Part shown: one piece after another, positions 24,504-32,844 of the stretch | Layout of the letters: each line of letters opens with the position of its first letter | Position numbering within the stretch: the stretch's first letter is position 1 | From: Treponema sp. | GTDB lineage: Bacteria; Spirochaetota; Spirochaetia; Treponematales; Treponemataceae | Length of the DNA stretch: 37,354 nt | Assembly: GCA_024682655.1 (NCBI GenBank) | Contig: JAIKYZ010000126.1 | Span: 1 to 37,354 of the forward strand | Reading direction: 5' to 3' | The notes under the pieces: model-generated | What the model saw: the letters and a program-made list of their open reading frames with translations, nothing else | What the model was told of the DNA's origin: nothing | The model's database searches: none | Made by a program: the position numbers and the translations under genes

Positions 24504-26123
24504 ATGAATGTATTAATTTTAGGTGCTGGTTTAATGCAGATACCGGCAATTTTAAGTGCAAAAGAATTAGGCTACAGAGTTTGCCTTGTAGATGCTGACG
24601 ATAAAGCTATTGCAATCCCAAAAGCTGATGAATTCAGACAAATAGATTTAAAAGATAAAGAGGGAATATTAGAATACGCCAGAGCTTTGCAAAAAGGTCC
24701 AGGCCTTGCTGCAGTTTTCACCGCCGGTACAGATTTTTCTGCCAGCGTTAGTTATGTCTGCCAGAAATTAAATCTCCCGTCTCATACTTTTGAAGCCGCT
24801 TCAAACGCAAGTATTAAAACCCGAATGAGAAAATGTTTTTTTGATGCTTCTGTACCTTCCCCAAAATATTTTAATCTTGATAAAGAAAATTTCACTCAGG
24901 AAAAATTAAAAGAAATCGCATCTAAAATTGATTTTCCTCTAGTAGTAAAACCAGTGGATAATATGGGGGCCAGAGGTTGCAGAATGGTTCGTTCTTTTAA
25001 GGAATTTGAACCTGCTGTAAAAACTGCAATCCAAGTGTCTCGCAGTGGAAATGCAATTGTAGAAGAATATATGGACGGCCCTGAATATTCAATTGATGCC
25101 TTAGTTTATGACGGCACTTTTACGGTTACAGGTTTTGCTGTCCGCCATATAAAATATCCTCCTTATTTTATAGAAATTGGTCATACAATGCCTGCTGACT
25201 TAGATAAATCTACTCACGACCAGTTGATTTCTGTTTTCGCTCTTGGAGCAAAAGCTTTGGGCTTGGAAAGAGGTGCTGCAAAGGCTGATATAAAATTTAC
25301 AAAAAAAGGTCCTATGATTGGAGAAATTGCCGGAAGACTTTCTGGTGGTTATATGTCTGGCTGGACTTATCCTTATTCTTCAGATTTGAATTTAACAAAA
25401 GAAGCTCTATTAATTGCCTGTGGAAAAGAACCTCAGTCCTTAATAAAAAATCGCAGAAAAGTTGATTTTGAAACTTCTGAACTTTGCAAAAATGCCTGCA
25501 AACCCTATGAACTTTTTGAAGTAAAATCAAATAAAGTTTCTGCAGAAAGAGCCTGGATGTCCATTCCGGGAATTGTAGAAGAAGTAAAAAATATTTCAGA
25601 TGAAAAAATTGAATATGTAAAAGATTTTCTTCCAAGGACAACAGTAAAATTAAATTGTAAAGTTGATTTTCCCCGCAACAATGTTCAAAAGTGTGGAAAT
25701 GTAATTTCTTTGGCAAAAGATAGAAATGATGCAATTAATGCCGCTCAAAAAGCTGTTTCAAATGTTTTTATAACTTTAAAGCCTAATACAAAAGAAACTG
25801 ATGATTTTTTAAATTTCTATACCTTAGATGATGAAGAAAATTTTCCACCCTCAGCCTTTAAGTCCCTTTCAAGTCAGGATTTAGAGAAAATTCAAGGAGT
25901 AATTTTAGCAAATCAAAAAATTTCAGATTGTATTCCGGACCAATTAAAAACTTCCGATTATATTAATGAAGTGGACTGGTCTTTTAATACAATTGAAGAT
26001 ATTGCCAGAAAATTTGATATTTTAAGGCCCCAACATCCTCAATTAGATGCAAGAAGATTTTGGAAAGCTCTTTTGCGGGGTGGATTACAGGCCGCAGTTT
26101 ATATTAGTGATTCGGAAAAATAA
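24504..26123 (+). CDS. ATP-grasp ligase-like protein
   Basis: A 539-residue protein. A Rossmann-like pre-ATP-grasp domain (MNVLILGAGLMQIPAILSAK) is followed by an ATP-grasp fold (about 120-320) with FPLVVKPVDNMGARGCRMV as the nucleotide loop, VEEYMDGPEYSIDALV, and the metal-site region GPMIGEIAGRLSGGYM. Such enzymes join a carboxylate to an amine using ATP. The C-terminal ~200 residues are unassigned. The ATG at 24504 has AGGTGG 5 bases upstream; an in-frame GTG at 24495 is part of that site. It is in the putative glycan operon, with only 2 bases to the amidase gene. The substrate is unknown; an amino-acid or amino-sugar conjugate is one possibility. Confidence 0.8.
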   Translation: MNVLILGAGLMQIPAILSAKELGYRVCLVDADDKAIAIPKADEFRQIDLKDKEGILEYARALQKGPGLAAVFTAGTDFSASVSYVCQKLNLPSHTFEAASNASIKTRMRKCFFDASVPSPKYFNLDKENFTQEKLKEIASKIDFPLVVKPVDNMGARGCRMVRSFKEFEPAVKTAIQVSRSGNAIVEEYMDGPEYSIDALVYDGTFTVTGFAVRHIKYPPYFIEIGHTMPADLDKSTHDQLISVFALGAKALGLERGAAKADIKFTKKGPMIGEIAGRLSGGYMSGWTYPYSSDLNLTKEALLIACGKEPQSLIKNRRKVDFETSELCKNACKPYELFEVKSNKVSAERAWMSIPGIVEEVKNISDEKIEYVKDFLPRTTVKLNCKVDFPRNNVQKCGNVISLAKDRNDAINAAQKAVSNVFITLKPNTKETDDFLNFYTLDDEENFPPSAFKSLSSQDLEKIQGVILANQKISDCIPDQLKTSDYINEVDWSFNTIEDIARKFDILRPQHPQLDARRFWKALLRGGLQAAVYISDSEK

Positions 26124-26125
26124 AC

Positions 26126-27163
26126 ATGAAAAGAAAATTTAAATTTACCTTTTTGATTAGCCTCTTAATTTCTTTTACTTTTGCCTATGCAGAGAATAAT
26201 ATTTCTTTGATAGAAGCAGCAAAAAAGAATGGAATTTCTCTTTATTGGGATTCACTTTCAGAATCAGGATTACTTGAAAAAAATGGACATCAGGTTTCTT
26301 TTAGAAAAGGACAGGAAGTTTTAATAATGGACAGTCTTTTTATAAAACTGACCGATGCACCAGAATTAAAAGACAATCAGATTTATGTTTCTCAAGATTT
26401 TATGGATATTTCAAACAATCTTTTTAACAAAAAAGATGACTTTACCTTTAAAGTAGGGGCTGTACTTATAGATGCAGGTCACGGCGGTAAAGATCCAGGT
26501 GCCCTTAAAACTTATAAAATCAATGGAAAAGATACTACAATTCGCGAAAAAGATATAAATCTAAAAGTAGCAAAAATGCTCTACGAAAGAATGAAAACTG
26601 CCTATCCAGATAAGCAGATTATTCTTACCAGATCCACAGACGTTTTTTTAAGTTTAAGCGAAAGAACTGATATTGCAAATAATGTAAAAGTAAAAGAAAA
26701 CGAAGCAATTTTGTTTATTTCAATCCATGTAAATTCTTCATTAAATCGTACATCTTCGGGTTATGAAGTCTGGTATTTATCTCCAGGTTATAGAAGAACT
26801 GTTCTTGATAAATCCTCAGTTGATACCGATGAAAAAAATCTTTTCCCAATTTTAAATTCAATGCTGGAAGAAGAATATACAACAGAAAGTATTATGATTG
26901 CTAAATTTATTATGGATGGTTTAGCAGGACAGATTGGTAAAGATTCTATTGCAAGAGGTATTCGTGCAGAAGAGTGGTTTGTTGTAAAAAATTCTAATAT
27001 GCCTGCGGTTCTAATTGAATTAGGCTTTGTTTCAAATGAAAAGGAAGCTTTACTGTTAAATGATGATAAATACTTGAAAAAAGCTACCCTGGGAATATAT
27101 AATGGACTATCGGCGTTTATAACACACTTTGAACGTTCTCAAGGATTTACTTCAATAAGATGA
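26126..27163 (+). CDS. Exported N-acetylmuramoyl-L-alanine amidase (Amidase_3)
   Basis: A 345-residue periplasmic zinc amidase that cleaves the peptide from MurNAc in peptidoglycan. The signal peptide ends at about A22 (TFAYA/EN). Residues about 25-100 form an N-terminal domain with strand pattern like copper-amine-oxidase N domains often found in amidases. The catalytic domain has DAGHGGKDPGA (His119), Glu141 (REKDINLK), His201 (SIHVNSS) and Glu298 (VLIELGFVSNEKEA), so all zinc ligands and the catalytic Glu are present. It overlaps the following gene by 4 bases (ATGA). The amidase-GerMN-flaA order is the same as I recall for T. pallidum. Confidence 0.93.
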   Translation: MKRKFKFTFLISLLISFTFAYAENNISLIEAAKKNGISLYWDSLSESGLLEKNGHQVSFRKGQEVLIMDSLFIKLTDAPELKDNQIYVSQDFMDISNNLFNKKDDFTFKVGAVLIDAGHGGKDPGALKTYKINGKDTTIREKDINLKVAKMLYERMKTAYPDKQIILTRSTDVFLSLSERTDIANNVKVKENEAILFISIHVNSSLNRTSSGYEVWYLSPGYRRTVLDKSSVDTDEKNLFPILNSMLEEEYTTESIMIAKFIMDGLAGQIGKDSIARGIRAEEWFVVKNSNMPAVLIELGFVSNEKEALLLNDDKYLKKATLGIYNGLSAFITHFERSQGFTSIR

Positions 27164-27633
27164 TAAACTTACGTGAAAAAAAATATATTTCCTATTATAT
27201 AATTCTCTCTTTAATTTTACTTAGCATGGCTATATCTATGATTTTTTTCTTTAGTAAAGGCCTGGGACAAAGAAAAACTTTTATTTTTCCCTCTGCCAGA
27301 GAAGGAAAATATATTCTTGAATATAGATATTTACGTTCTGCAGATGATTCTTCCTATGAATATTTTCTTAAATATTTTATAGATGAACTCTTGTTAGGCT
27401 CTGGTGTAGAAAGAACTAAAAAGATTTTTACTCCTGGAACAAGAGTAGAATCCTGCTTTTTAAGAAACGGAATTTTATATTTAAATTTAACGGGTGACCT
27501 TATAAATATGGGTACTGATACCGTAAATATTAAAGAAGGTGTAAAACTTTTAGAGTTAAATATAAATACTAATTTTTCGAAAGTAAAAAAAATACAATTA
27601 TTTATTGACGGAAAATTGGCATTTGAAAATTAA
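27160..27633 (+). CDS. GerMN-domain membrane protein
   Basis: A 157-residue protein. One membrane segment is at about residues 10-32 and the rest is exported. The soluble part (about 50-157) matches the GerMN (sporulation/spore germination) domain: LLLGSGVERTKKIFTPGTRVESCFLRNGILYLNLTGDL and VKKIQLFIDGKLAFEN. GerMN domains are often found next to murein amidases in non-sporulating bacteria, as here, and may bind cell-wall material. Translational coupling to the amidase (ATGA) supports a shared job. The flaA promoter begins 7 bases after the stop. Confidence 0.85.
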   Translation: MINLREKKYISYYIILSLILLSMAISMIFFFSKGLGQRKTFIFPSAREGKYILEYRYLRSADDSSYEYFLKYFIDELLLGSGVERTKKIFTPGTRVESCFLRNGILYLNLTGDLINMGTDTVNIKEGVKLLELNINTNFSKVKKIQLFIDGKLAFEN

Positions 27634-27639
27634 AAATCG

Positions 27640-27668
27640 TTGACAAAAGACTTTAGTTATTAGATAAT
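27640..27668 (+). promoter_or_regulatory. Strong sigma-70 promoter of flaA
   Basis: Consensus TTGACA (27640-27645), exactly 17 bp, GATAAT (27663-27668). The leader is about 43 bases and carries AAGGAG 7 bases before the ATG. This agrees with high expression from the housekeeping sigma factor. Confidence 0.8.
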
Positions 27669-27717
27669 AAATTTAATACAAGGCTACATCGATTAAGTAT
27701 AAAAAAGGAGCTTCATT

Positions 27718-28788
27718 ATGAAGAAGACTTTGGGTTTATTTGCAGCTGCTATGCTGCTTGTAGGTGGATTTGCTTTTGCTGAAGAAGCAACACTCATTGA
27801 TTTTACATTATTGGATGCTGATTGTGTCGCAGATGAAAATGGAAATAATCAGCAGAATAGTCACACAGTTATGGATTATTCAACAGCTGCTGGAGCTACT
27901 TTCACAAGTGAACAGAAAGACCTTATGAAAACATCTTTAGCACTTCCTGAATGGGAAATTGCGTTGAATTCTTCTGCTAAATCAGTTCAGGGATTAGCTG
28001 ACTCACAGGTTGTTGCAGCTCCTGTAAAAGATAGTGCAGATGTTCCATTTGCCGGATCAAACGTAATGGGTGTTCGCATCGTATTCCCAACTTGGAATGC
28101 AAATGCTAACGCTAAAATTGTTCCACCATTTGATATTCCTGCTTACGAACCATTGTCTACTGCAGATGAAAATGGTAACCGTCAGGAACCAACTGATGAA
28201 GAAAAAGCTAGCGGAAAAACACTTTTCGAAGATGGTTATGGTGTTGTAAAAAATGTAGGAACTTTAAAATCAATCGCTGTTACTACACAGGGTATGAACT
28301 TCCCACATGGTTTATATGTATTACTTAAAGATAACGACAATATCGAAAGAAGATATTTTATGGGATATCTTGGATTTGATGGTTGGAAAGAATTGAAATG
28401 GGTAAACCCACAGTACATTTCTGAAATCCGTAACCGTGAAATCAGAGTTTATCCAATCTATCCTCGTGGAATGCCATTTGTTAAGTTCACAGGTTTCCAG
28501 ATTACTAGAGATGCTGGACATGACGGTGGAGATTTCATCGGATACTTTAAAGATGTAAAGATTATTTATGACAAAGCTTTGCTTTCTACAGATCGTGATA
28601 TCGATGATGAAGACCTTTGGGGAATTATCACAAAGAAAGAAAATTCACGTCAGAATGCTGAAATGCAGAGATTTGGTGAAAAACAGGTTAACAGATACCT
28701 CGAAAGAGAAAAGTTAGCTACTGAAACAGAATTTACTTCAAGTCTTGAATCTTCTGAATCAAGTGATTCAGCTACACAGACAGAATAG
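27718..28788 (+). CDS. flaA: Flagellar filament outer-layer (sheath) protein FlaA
   Basis: A 356-residue protein that coats the periplasmic flagellar filament of spirochetes. The signal peptide MKKTLGLFAAAMLLVGGFAFA is followed by a mature protein with the FlaA features: PEWEIALNSSA, FPTWNANANAKIVPPFDIPAY, GYLGFDGWKELKWVNP, GMPFVKFTGFQI, then FKDVKIIYDKALLSTDRDIDDEDLWGI. The C-terminal ~20 residues are Ser/Glu/Thr-rich. Codon choice looks more biased to optimal codons than neighbours, as for an abundant protein. It has its own promoter and terminator, so it is monocistronic. It lies directly after the putative glycan/amidase operon. Confidence 0.95.
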   Translation: MKKTLGLFAAAMLLVGGFAFAEEATLIDFTLLDADCVADENGNNQQNSHTVMDYSTAAGATFTSEQKDLMKTSLALPEWEIALNSSAKSVQGLADSQVVAAPVKDSADVPFAGSNVMGVRIVFPTWNANANAKIVPPFDIPAYEPLSTADENGNRQEPTDEEKASGKTLFEDGYGVVKNVGTLKSIAVTTQGMNFPHGLYVLLKDNDNIERRYFMGYLGFDGWKELKWVNPQYISEIRNREIRVYPIYPRGMPFVKFTGFQITRDAGHDGGDFIGYFKDVKIIYDKALLSTDRDIDDEDLWGIITKKENSRQNAEMQRFGEKQVNRYLEREKLATETEFTSSLESSESSDSATQTE

Positions 28789-28808
28789 TAAATAATATTC
28801 TGAAATGT

Positions 28809-28848
28809 AAAGCGCTCTGGGATTATATCTTAAGAGCGCTTTTTTTTT
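28809..28848 (+). terminator. Intrinsic terminator of flaA
   Basis: AAAGCGCTCT (28809-28818) pairs perfectly with AGAGCGCTTT (28833-28842); the T run extends to 28848. Confidence 0.9.
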
Positions 28849-28880
28849 ACTTCTTTATTTGAATTTATATTGGATTGTTT

Positions 28881-30131
28881 ATGAGTGAACAGATTGTAAT
28901 GTCTAAAAGTGACTTGAAGGCAATTTACGAGTCCTATAATGATTATTTTAATGATATCTTAGATAATATTATTGATATCTTACAGAAGTCAGTAAAATTA
29001 TTTACTCCGCCAACTTACAAAAGAAGAGTTAAATCTTTTAATAGTTATTATAAAAAGGTTTTAAGATTAAAACCTCACGAAATAAGTCACGGAAAATCCT
29101 TAATTTATCTTACAGATATGATAGGTATTAGAATGATTTGTGCCTTTCTAGAAGATATTAATTATGGAGTAGAACAGATAAAAAAAGTTTTTGAAATTAA
29201 AGAAGTTGAAATAAAAGGCGAGGAACAGAAATTTAATGAATTTGGTTATGAATCAGTTCATGTTTTAGTTAAGATTCCAGATTCTTGTATTCCAAAATTA
29301 GAAGGAAAATATAAAGACCTTAAAAAGATTTCTGATGAATTTGTTTGCGAAATTCAGGTTAGAACTATTTTACAAGATGCCTGGGCCGAAGTAGAACATG
29401 AATTAATCTACAAATCTGAATTCTCTCCCTTTGATTCACCTTTAAGAAGAAAATTGGCTTCTATAAACGCTTCTCTGGCCCTTGCTGATATTACTTTCCA
29501 GGAGATTCGCGATTATCAGAGAAAATTACAAAGAGAACTTGATAACCGTCGTAATTCTTTCTATTCCAAGGCTGATAATCTCTTAAATGACAAAACTGAT
29601 GTTCAGGATGAAAATATTCAGAGAGTAACACCATTTGTAAAAGGTACAATTGATGATTTAATTTTACAGGCTATTCAAGCTCATAATGACGGACATCTTG
29701 AGGATGCTGTTTTAATTTATACTAAGATTCTTGAAGCTATTGATCCAAAAGAAAAGAATATTATCTGTGTAATTAGAAAGCACAGAGGTATGGCTTATTT
29801 TTCAATGAATAAATTTGACGAAGCCACAGAAGATTTTAAAGTAAGTATAGATAACGATCCAAAGGCCTTCAGATCTTATTATTATCTGGGAATTGTTTAT
29901 TCTATCCAGAAAAAATATCATGACGCAATCGATTGTTTTACTAAATCTCTTGAAATCAACGAATTCCAGGCTCATACTAATTTTAGAAGGGCTATGGCTT
30001 ATTTTGAGATTCAGGAATATGAAAAATCTATGAATGACCTTGATACTGCAATTAAGTTAGGATTGGACCCTAATGAATGTAAGGTTTTGCAAGAAAAATT
30101 ATCAAAAAAATTCGGATTTTCTATGAATTAG
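28881..30131 (+). CDS. RelA/SpoT-like (p)ppGpp synthetase domain fused to TPR repeats
   Basis: A 416-residue protein. Residues about 40-195 form a RelA/SpoT synthetase domain with key motifs intact: RRVKSFNSYYKK (48-59, ATP-binding Arg/Lys), YLTDMIGIRMIC (76-87, catalytic Asp79), GYESVHVLV (122-130) and EIQVRTILQDAWAEVEHEL (157-175). There is no HD hydrolase domain, TGS or ACT, so it is a small-alarmone-synthetase type. Residues about 255-410 are four TPRs. The synthetase motifs suggest it makes (p)ppGpp, perhaps regulated by a protein bound to the TPRs (inference). The ATG at 28881 is preferred over an in-frame TTG at 28875; GGA lies 6 bases upstream. Confidence 0.85.
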   Translation: MSEQIVMSKSDLKAIYESYNDYFNDILDNIIDILQKSVKLFTPPTYKRRVKSFNSYYKKVLRLKPHEISHGKSLIYLTDMIGIRMICAFLEDINYGVEQIKKVFEIKEVEIKGEEQKFNEFGYESVHVLVKIPDSCIPKLEGKYKDLKKISDEFVCEIQVRTILQDAWAEVEHELIYKSEFSPFDSPLRRKLASINASLALADITFQEIRDYQRKLQRELDNRRNSFYSKADNLLNDKTDVQDENIQRVTPFVKGTIDDLILQAIQAHNDGHLEDAVLIYTKILEAIDPKEKNIICVIRKHRGMAYFSMNKFDEATEDFKVSIDNDPKAFRSYYYLGIVYSIQKKYHDAIDCFTKSLEINEFQAHTNFRRAMAYFEIQEYEKSMNDLDTAIKLGLDPNECKVLQEKLSKKFGFSMN

Positions 30132-30134
30132 GTG

Positions 30135-30163
30135 TTGACATTTTTTTTTCGAAATGTTATCTT
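30135..30163 (+). promoter_or_regulatory. Promoter of tRNA-Glu
   Basis: TTGACA (30135-30140), 17 bp, TATCTT (30158-30163). It starts 3 bases after the preceding stop; the mature tRNA begins 26 bases downstream. Confidence 0.7.
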
Positions 30164-30189
30164 ATCAAAGTCGTCGCAAGATGATGTAA

Positions 30190-30261
30190 GTCTCCTTCGT
30201 CTAGTGGTTAGGACATCGGGTTTTCATCCCGACAACAGGCGTTCAATTCGCCTAGGAGATG
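30190..30261 (+). tRNA. tRNA-Glu (anticodon UUC)
   Basis: A 72-base cloverleaf. The acceptor GTCTCCT pairs with AGGAGAT (30254-30260; one G-U), discriminator G30261. The anticodon stem is TCGGG/CCCGA with loop TTTTCAT and anticodon TTC at 30223-30225. The D arm TCTAGTGGTTAGGA is typical of tRNA-Glu. CCA is not encoded. It has its own promoter and terminator. Confidence 0.95.
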
Positions 30262-30262
30262 T

Positions 30263-30296
30263 AAAAAGCCTGCTTGAAAAAGCAGGCTTTTTTTTT
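30263..30296 (+). terminator. Intrinsic terminator after tRNA-Glu
   Basis: AAAGCCTGCTT (30265-30275), GAAA loop, AAGCAGGCTTT (30280-30290), T run to 30296. Confidence 0.92.
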
Positions 30297-30343
30297 GCTT
30301 ATTTGATAAAATAAATATATATTACCTTTGTGGTGGAATCTTT

Positions 30344-32800
30344 ATGGATATTTCAAAATACATTTCAGATGATATTTGTAAATTCTTAAAAAATTCAATT
30401 TCTGAAGCCCAGGGTAATGAAGTATTTTTTACAGGTCTAATTAATGAAGAGGGAATTGTTACTTCCGCTAAAATTGGTTCTAGGGGAAATGAACATAGGG
30501 TTCCAGTAAATTTTACCGATCAAAGACAAGGCCATGTTTTAATTCACAATCATCCAAGTGGTTTATTAAAAGCCTCTGATGCAGACCTAAACGTAGCCTC
30601 TTTATGTGCAGAAAACGCCCAGGGCTTTTATATTATCAACAATGATGCAAGCGATATTTATGTTGTTATAGAGCCAGTAAAAGCAAAAAAAATCTTAAAA
30701 TTAGATTGTGATAAATCTGCAGAATACATATCAAATGGCGGCCAATTATCAAAAATCTCTGAAAATTTTGAAGAAAGAGAATCTCAAATTGAATTATTAA
30801 AAAAAGTCGCAAAATCCTTTAATGAAAATAGATTAGGTGTATTTGAAGCCGGTACAGGTGTTGGAAAATCTTACGCCTATTTAATACCTTCTATTTTGTG
30901 GGCCATAAACAATAAAGAAAGAATTATTATTTCAACTGGTACCATAAATCTTCAGCAGCAGTTATGTGAAAAAGATATTCCTGCAGTAGAAAAAATTCTT
31001 GAAACTCCTGTTAAATACATACTTTTAAAGGGCCGCCAGAATTACATTTGCAAACGTAGATTAAATGAAGCGGCTTCGATGCGAGATTTATTTGAAGAAG
31101 AAAATGAAAATCTAAATGAAGTTTTTAAATGGGCCCAAAACAGTCAGACCGGAGATAAGAGCGAATTAACTTTTATGCCTTCAGAAAATGTATGGTCAAA
31201 AGTAAATTCCGAAAGTGATGCCTGCATGGGAATGCGCTGTCCTTTTCACAATGAATGTTTTGTAATGAAAGTTAGAAAAGAAGCTTCGGCTACAAATATA
31301 ATCGTTGTAAATCATCATCTTTTATTTGCTGATATAGAATCAAGAATGAACGGAGCAGGTTACGAAGACGCAGCGGTTTTACCTCCCTATAAAAGAATTG
31401 TATTTGACGAAGCTCATAAAATCGAAAATGCTGCAACAAGCTTTTTTAGTGAATCCTTAACAAGATTTAAGATTAATAAATTAATCAATCAGATGTATCG
31501 AAGAAGAAAGAATTCAGAATCAGGTCATCTGTGTACCCTGGCAATTTTATCAAGTAATGAAGAAAAGGCTGACCTTGCCCAGGATATTGTTTCAAGAATA
31601 AAAAATTCAATTTTAAATCTGGAAATCGCAGGAATGGATTTAATGAACAATAATCTTACTATGAGGTTATCTTCTTCAACTTGTCGAGAATTCAGCCCAT
31701 TTTTGGTTGCTGTAAGCGAATTGGAGAAGAATTTAGCGGCTTTTATAGATTTAATAAGACGTATTGTAGATGGCATTTCTGATGATGACAAAGAAGTTCC
31801 TGCCTATTGGGAAAGTAAAATAGTTTTAAGAAGGTTGGATTCCTGTCTGCTTCTTTTAAAAGATTTTTCGCTTTGGGATGAAAAAAAAGATCAGGTATTC
31901 TGGATACAAAAGAAAAAATTGCCGCCCGCTTATAAAAAAGATAAAGAAGATAATCCAGATTTTATTGTCTTGAATCAGACTCCACTTGATATTTCTCACA
32001 TGATGAATGCAGGAGTTTTTGAAGAAATGGATAGTGTTGTTACTACTTCGGCAACTTTAAAAACCGGAAATAATTTTTCTTTCTGGATGCATAGAATTGG
32101 ACTTTCTTTTGCGGATCAGGAACGATTAATTGCTGCTGAATTTAAATCTCCTTTTCCTTATGAAAAAAATATGCTGCTTGCTGTTCCAAATGATGCTCCT
32201 TTCCCTGATCAAATGGAATATCAACAGTACATTGAAATGGCTTTACCCCTTTTAATTAATGCCTCGGAGGGAAGAACTCTAGTTTTATTTACCTCTTACG
32301 ATTCCCTCAAAAATGCTCATTCTTCTGTAACAAGGGTAATGAAGGGCTTTTCTGGAAGAATTATGAGACAGGGCCAGGATGATAATTCAAAATTACTGGA
32401 AGCTTTTAAAAATGAAAAGGAAAGTGTTTTATTTGCCACCGATTCTTTCTGGGAAGGTGTAGATGTTCCAGGAGATTCTTTACAGCAGGTAATTATTGTA
32501 AAACTTCCATTTTCTGTTCCAAGTGATCCTGTATTTGCGGCCAGGGCAGAAGCTCTTGAAAAGAAAGGTATGAGTCCTTTTATGGAATTATCTCTTCCTG
32601 AGGCTGTAATTAAATTCAGGCAGGGAATTGGTCGTTTAATCCGACGTTCTGATGATAAAGGGGTTGTAACTGTCTTAGACCGCCGTATTTTTGAAAAACG
32701 TTATGGCATGAATTTTATAGCAAGCATTCCGGAATGTAAAAAAATCTATGAACCTTTGCAAAATCTTACAAAAAGGATTAATGACTTTATTTTTGATTAG
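30344..32800 (+). CDS. JAMM/RadC-like metalloprotease domain fused to DinG-family Fe-S helicase
   Basis: An 818-residue protein. Residues 1-~115 form a JAB/JAMM domain with an exact HxHx7SxxD site (H68, H70, S78, D81) and Glu26 as a candidate general base. Residues ~145-818 form an XPD/DinG-type superfamily 2 helicase: Walker A AGTGVGKS (169-176), four Fe-S cysteines (C236, C294, C299, C305), DEAH (355-358), motif V/VI region FATDSFWEGVDVPG and QGIGRLIRR. The helicase should unwind DNA or DNA-RNA 5'-3'. The JAMM site is intact, so a peptidase or deubiquitinase-like activity linked to the helicase is possible. GGTGGA precedes the ATG. Confidence 0.88.
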   Translation: MDISKYISDDICKFLKNSISEAQGNEVFFTGLINEEGIVTSAKIGSRGNEHRVPVNFTDQRQGHVLIHNHPSGLLKASDADLNVASLCAENAQGFYIINNDASDIYVVIEPVKAKKILKLDCDKSAEYISNGGQLSKISENFEERESQIELLKKVAKSFNENRLGVFEAGTGVGKSYAYLIPSILWAINNKERIIISTGTINLQQQLCEKDIPAVEKILETPVKYILLKGRQNYICKRRLNEAASMRDLFEEENENLNEVFKWAQNSQTGDKSELTFMPSENVWSKVNSESDACMGMRCPFHNECFVMKVRKEASATNIIVVNHHLLFADIESRMNGAGYEDAAVLPPYKRIVFDEAHKIENAATSFFSESLTRFKINKLINQMYRRRKNSESGHLCTLAILSSNEEKADLAQDIVSRIKNSILNLEIAGMDLMNNNLTMRLSSSTCREFSPFLVAVSELEKNLAAFIDLIRRIVDGISDDDKEVPAYWESKIVLRRLDSCLLLLKDFSLWDEKKDQVFWIQKKKLPPAYKKDKEDNPDFIVLNQTPLDISHMMNAGVFEEMDSVVTTSATLKTGNNFSFWMHRIGLSFADQERLIAAEFKSPFPYEKNMLLAVPNDAPFPDQMEYQQYIEMALPLLINASEGRTLVLFTSYDSLKNAHSSVTRVMKGFSGRIMRQGQDDNSKLLEAFKNEKESVLFATDSFWEGVDVPGDSLQQVIIVKLPFSVPSDPVFAARAEALEKKGMSPFMELSLPEAVIKFRQGIGRLIRRSDDKGVVTVLDRRIFEKRYGMNFIASIPECKKIYEPLQNLTKRINDFIFD

Positions 32801-32844
32801 GATTTGATTATAATAAAGCATTACCAAAAAATTGGAGCAAATAA

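Noticed and set aside
30132..30314. 60-codon reading frame after the RelA/SpoT-TPR gene
   Set aside because: It runs through the promoter, tRNA-Glu and terminator, so it is chance.
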